64,000 nucleotides of DNA, taken from Alphaproteobacteria bacterium (GTDB taxonomy: Bacteria; Pseudomonadota; Alphaproteobacteria; UBA6615). The translations under genes were made by a program, and so were the position numbers. The notes under the pieces are model-generated. The model did not search any database and was not told where the DNA came from. It was given only the letters and a program-made list of their open reading frames with translations. Each line of letters begins with the position of its first letter. The stretch's first letter is position 1. Where the stretch lies: contig JAJFJA010000042.1 in NCBI GenBank assembly GCA_021774445.1, positions 186,001-250,000 on the forward strand, given 5' to 3'. This document shows, in pieces, positions 61,951 to 64,000 of the stretch.

Positions 61951-63128
61951 GTGCGCGAACCGGCACCGTCATGATTGCCGCCGGTGGTACCGGCGGCCAT
62001 GTGTATCCGGCGGTCGCGCTGGCGGAGGCATTGTTGCGCCGCAACCATGACGTGGCACTGGTCACCGACCGACGCGGCGCCGGATTCGCCAATCTGGATG
62101 CGAAGATCACCCAGCATCGGGTGCCGGCGGGGCGGCTCGGTGGCGGTCCGGTAGGGGCGCTCAAGGGCGTCGTCGGCATTGTCGCGGGAATCCGGGCCAC
62201 GCGCCGTCTGCTGAAACGAACGAATGCCGGCGTGATGGTCGGCTTCGGCGGCTATCCGAGCGTGCCGCCAATGCTGGCGGCACGGCGCGCCGGTGTGCCG
62301 ACGATCCTACATGAACAAAACGCGATGCTCGGGCGGGCAAACCGAATGCTGGCCGGACGCGCCGACGTGGTGGCGTTGTCCTTTGCGACGACCGAGCGCT
62401 TACCGGTGGCCTGCGACGGCAAATCCCGCTTGATCGGAAATCCGGTGCGAGCGGACATCGCGGCGCTGTCGAGCATGCCGTTCGAGGCACCGGTCGACAG
62501 TGGACCGTTCAACCTACTGGTGACCGGTGGCAGCCAAGGGGCGAATGTGTTTTCGACCGTGCTACCAGACGCTATCGCGGCACTGCCGGAAGACCTGCGG
62601 CGGCGCGTGCACGTGACCCAGCAATGCCGCGCCGAGGATCTCGATGCGGTGCGGGCGCGCTATCTGACGCTGGACGTGCGAGCCGAGTTGGCAACGTTCC
62701 TAGATGGTATGGCGGCGCGGCTGGCGGCCGCTCACTTGGTGATCTGCCGAGCCGGTGCCTCCACCGTGGCGGAGGTTACGGTGGCCGGGCGACCGGCGGT
62801 ACTGGTGCCCTACCCGCATGCGGCCGACGATCATCAAACCGCGAACGCTCGGGCCATCGACGCCGCGGGCGGCGGCTGGCTGATGCCACAGCCCACTTTC
62901 ACCGCCGACGCGCTGGCCGCAAGAATGGCCGCGCTGTGCAGCCGGCCCGACAGTCTGCAAGCGGCGGCGGATGCCGCCCGCGGCCTCGGGCATCCGGATG
63001 CCGCCGAACGTCTGGCGGATCTGGTGGAACTTGTGCTGTGCGGCAATCGTGCGGCGATTGCCGAGCAGCACAATCGGGCGGCGCCGGGCCACGACGACAG
63101 TCGGCAGTTGTATGGAGCGGCGGAATGA
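61947..63128 (+). CDS. murG: Lipid II-forming GlcNAc transferase MurG
   Basis: 393 residues. The glycine-rich loop [45 protein letters not shown] and [18 protein letters not shown] are typical. It adds GlcNAc to lipid I at the inner face of the membrane. The C-terminus is about 25 residues longer than usual and rich in His and Arg. Confidence 0.97.
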   Translation: MSARTGTVMIAAGGTGGHVYPAVALAEALLRRNHDVALVTDRRGAGFANLDAKITQHRVPAGRLGGGPVGALKGVVGIVAGIRATRRLLKRTNAGVMVGFGGYPSVPPMLAARRAGVPTILHEQNAMLGRANRMLAGRADVVALSFATTERLPVACDGKSRLIGNPVRADIAALSSMPFEAPVDSGPFNLLVTGGSQGANVFSTVLPDAIAALPEDLRRRVHVTQQCRAEDLDAVRARYLTLDVRAELATFLDGMAARLAAAHLVICRAGASTVAEVTVAGRPAVLVPYPHAADDHQTANARAIDAAGGGWLMPQPTFTADALAARMAALCSRPDSLQAAADAARGLGHPDAAERLADLVELVLCGNRAAIAEQHNRAAPGHDDSRQLYGAAE

Positions 63129-64000
63129 AGGCCCTGCCGTTGGATATCGGTCGGCTGCATTTCGTCGGGATCGGCGGGATCGGCATGAGCGGCATCGCCG
63201 AAACGCTGCATGCACTGGGCTATCAGGTGCAGGGCAGCGACATCGCCGAGAGCGCCAATGTGCGGCGGCTGCGGGCGGCGGGTATCCCCGTGGTCGTCGG
63301 CCATACGGCGGAGAATGTCGATGAAGCCGCGGTGGTCGTCGTTTCCTCAGCGATCGATGCGAGCAATCCGGAAGTGTCCACCGCCCGTGCGCGCCTCGTT
63401 CCTGTCGTGCGGCGGGCGGAGATGCTGGCCGAACTGATGCGGTTGAAGTGGGCCGTCGCGGTGGGTGGTACCCATGGCAAGACAACCACGACATCACTGG
63501 TTGCGGCGGTCTTGGACAGCGCCGGCTTCGATCCGACGGTGATCAATGGCGGCATCATCAATGCCTACGGGACGAATGCGCGGCTCGGCGATGGCGACTG
63601 GATGGTGGTGGAGGCGGACGAGTCCGACGGCACCTTCGTCAAATTGCCGGCGACGATCGCGGTGGTGACGAATATCGACCCGGAGCATCTCGATTTCTAC
63701 GGCGATTTCGATGCGGTACGCGACGCGTTTGCGACCTTCGTCTCGAATATTCCGTTCTACGGCTTCGCCGCGATGTGCATCGATCACCCGGAAGTGCAGG
63801 CACTGATCCCGAAGCTGTCGGACCGCCGTATCGTCACCTATGGCCTGACACCACAAGCCGAAGTGCGCGGCGTCAATATCGAGTCCGAACCGGCGCGGGT
63901 CTATTTCGAGGCGGAGATTACGCCGCGGGGCGGCGGCGCCCAACGGACGATCACCGGGCTGACGCTGCCGATGCTGGGTCAGCACAATATCTCCAACGCC
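63125..64000 (+). CDS. murC: UDP-MurNAc:L-alanine ligase MurC, N-terminal part (cut by window edge)
   Basis: The frame runs open to the end of the window (292 codons of about 470). It starts [20 protein letters not shown], with the first alpha-beta motif, and continues with [18 protein letters not shown] (ATP site) and [14 protein letters not shown]. It ligates L-alanine to UDP-MurNAc, the first peptide step. ATG overlaps the murG stop. Confidence 0.97.
   Translation, partial: MKALPLDIGRLHFVGIGGIGMSGIAETLHALGYQVQGSDIAESANVRRLRAAGIPVVVGHTAENVDEAAVVVVSSAIDASNPEVSTARARLVPVVRRAEMLAELMRLKWAVAVGGTHGKTTTTSLVAAVLDSAGFDPTVINGGIINAYGTNARLGDGDWMVVEADESDGTFVKLPATIAVVTNIDPEHLDFYGDFDAVRDAFATFVSNIPFYGFAAMCIDHPEVQALIPKLSDRRIVTYGLTPQAEVRGVNIESEPARVYFEAEITPRGGGAQRTITGLTLPMLGQHNISNA

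Overview
The window looks like chromosomal backbone DNA from a high-GC alphaproteobacterium, most probably Rhodospirillales-like (inference). The supporting evidence is a circularly permuted two-piece tmRNA gene with an alphaproteobacterial-style tag (ANDNVETFAVAA), an alphaproteobacterial-type SspB, type A RNase P RNA, hflK-hflC-DUF2065-degP order, an ilvI-ilvH-ilvC cluster and a full dcw cell-wall cluster. I see no insertion sequence, prophage, CRISPR array or integrase. Ends of the window cut a peptidoglycan-binding protein (left) and murC (right).

Layout. 1-4.7 kb: tail of a peptidoglycan-binding protein, converging on a two-gene unit of secreted proteins of unknown function, then tRNA-Lys(CTT) and a small hypothetical protein. 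4.7-10.4 kb (minus strand): the rod-shape operon mreB-mreC-mreD-mrdA-rodA. 10.8-14.3 kb (minus): ilvI-ilvH-ilvC for branched-chain amino acids, with a promoter and a terminator-like hairpin in the leader. 14.4-18.1 kb: miaA and serB diverge from overlapping start codons; then degP-type protease and DUF2065. 18.1-21.5 kb: hflC-hflK diverge from mrp/apbC. 21.7-25.3 kb: thyX, permuted ssrA, sspB and class I fumarase.

25.3-35.7 kb is more accessory: a remnant of a class III nucleotidyl cyclase, an amino-acid racemase homologue, an unannotated 34-codon membrane peptide, a duplicated reductive-dehalogenase-like Fe-S protein coupled to an IclR regulator, a TfoX-domain protein with class II fumarase, an RHH protein and a giant AsmA-like protein. 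35.9-47.5 kb is metabolic: gamma-glutamyltransferase, a DjlA-like co-chaperone, a Tat-signal subunit with a GMC dehydrogenase, a GNAT, a fused 5-oxoprolinase-like protein, a membrane protein behind a palindromic operator-like site, and a D-lactate dehydrogenase-like flavoprotein. 47.6-51.4 kb: Uup-type ABC-F ATPase, EamA transporter, an amidase and rnpB.

51.7-64.0 kb is the dcw cluster mraZ-rsmH-ftsL-ftsI-murE-murF-mraY-murD-ftsW-murG-murC, mostly joined by ATGA-type overlaps. Together with mreBCD-mrdA-rodA it means that both the elongation and division wall-synthesis machineries, and most of the cytoplasmic muropeptide pathway, are encoded in this one window.

The items most worth follow-up are the duplicated RdhA-like protein, the secreted repeat protein pair, the 34-residue membrane peptide, ssrA next to sspB, the MraZ-box array and several compact regulatory arrangements (rnpB promoter built into a stop codon, miaA/serB overlapping starts, ilvI leader hairpin). 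I did not find a clear new multi-gene defence-like or biosynthetic system.
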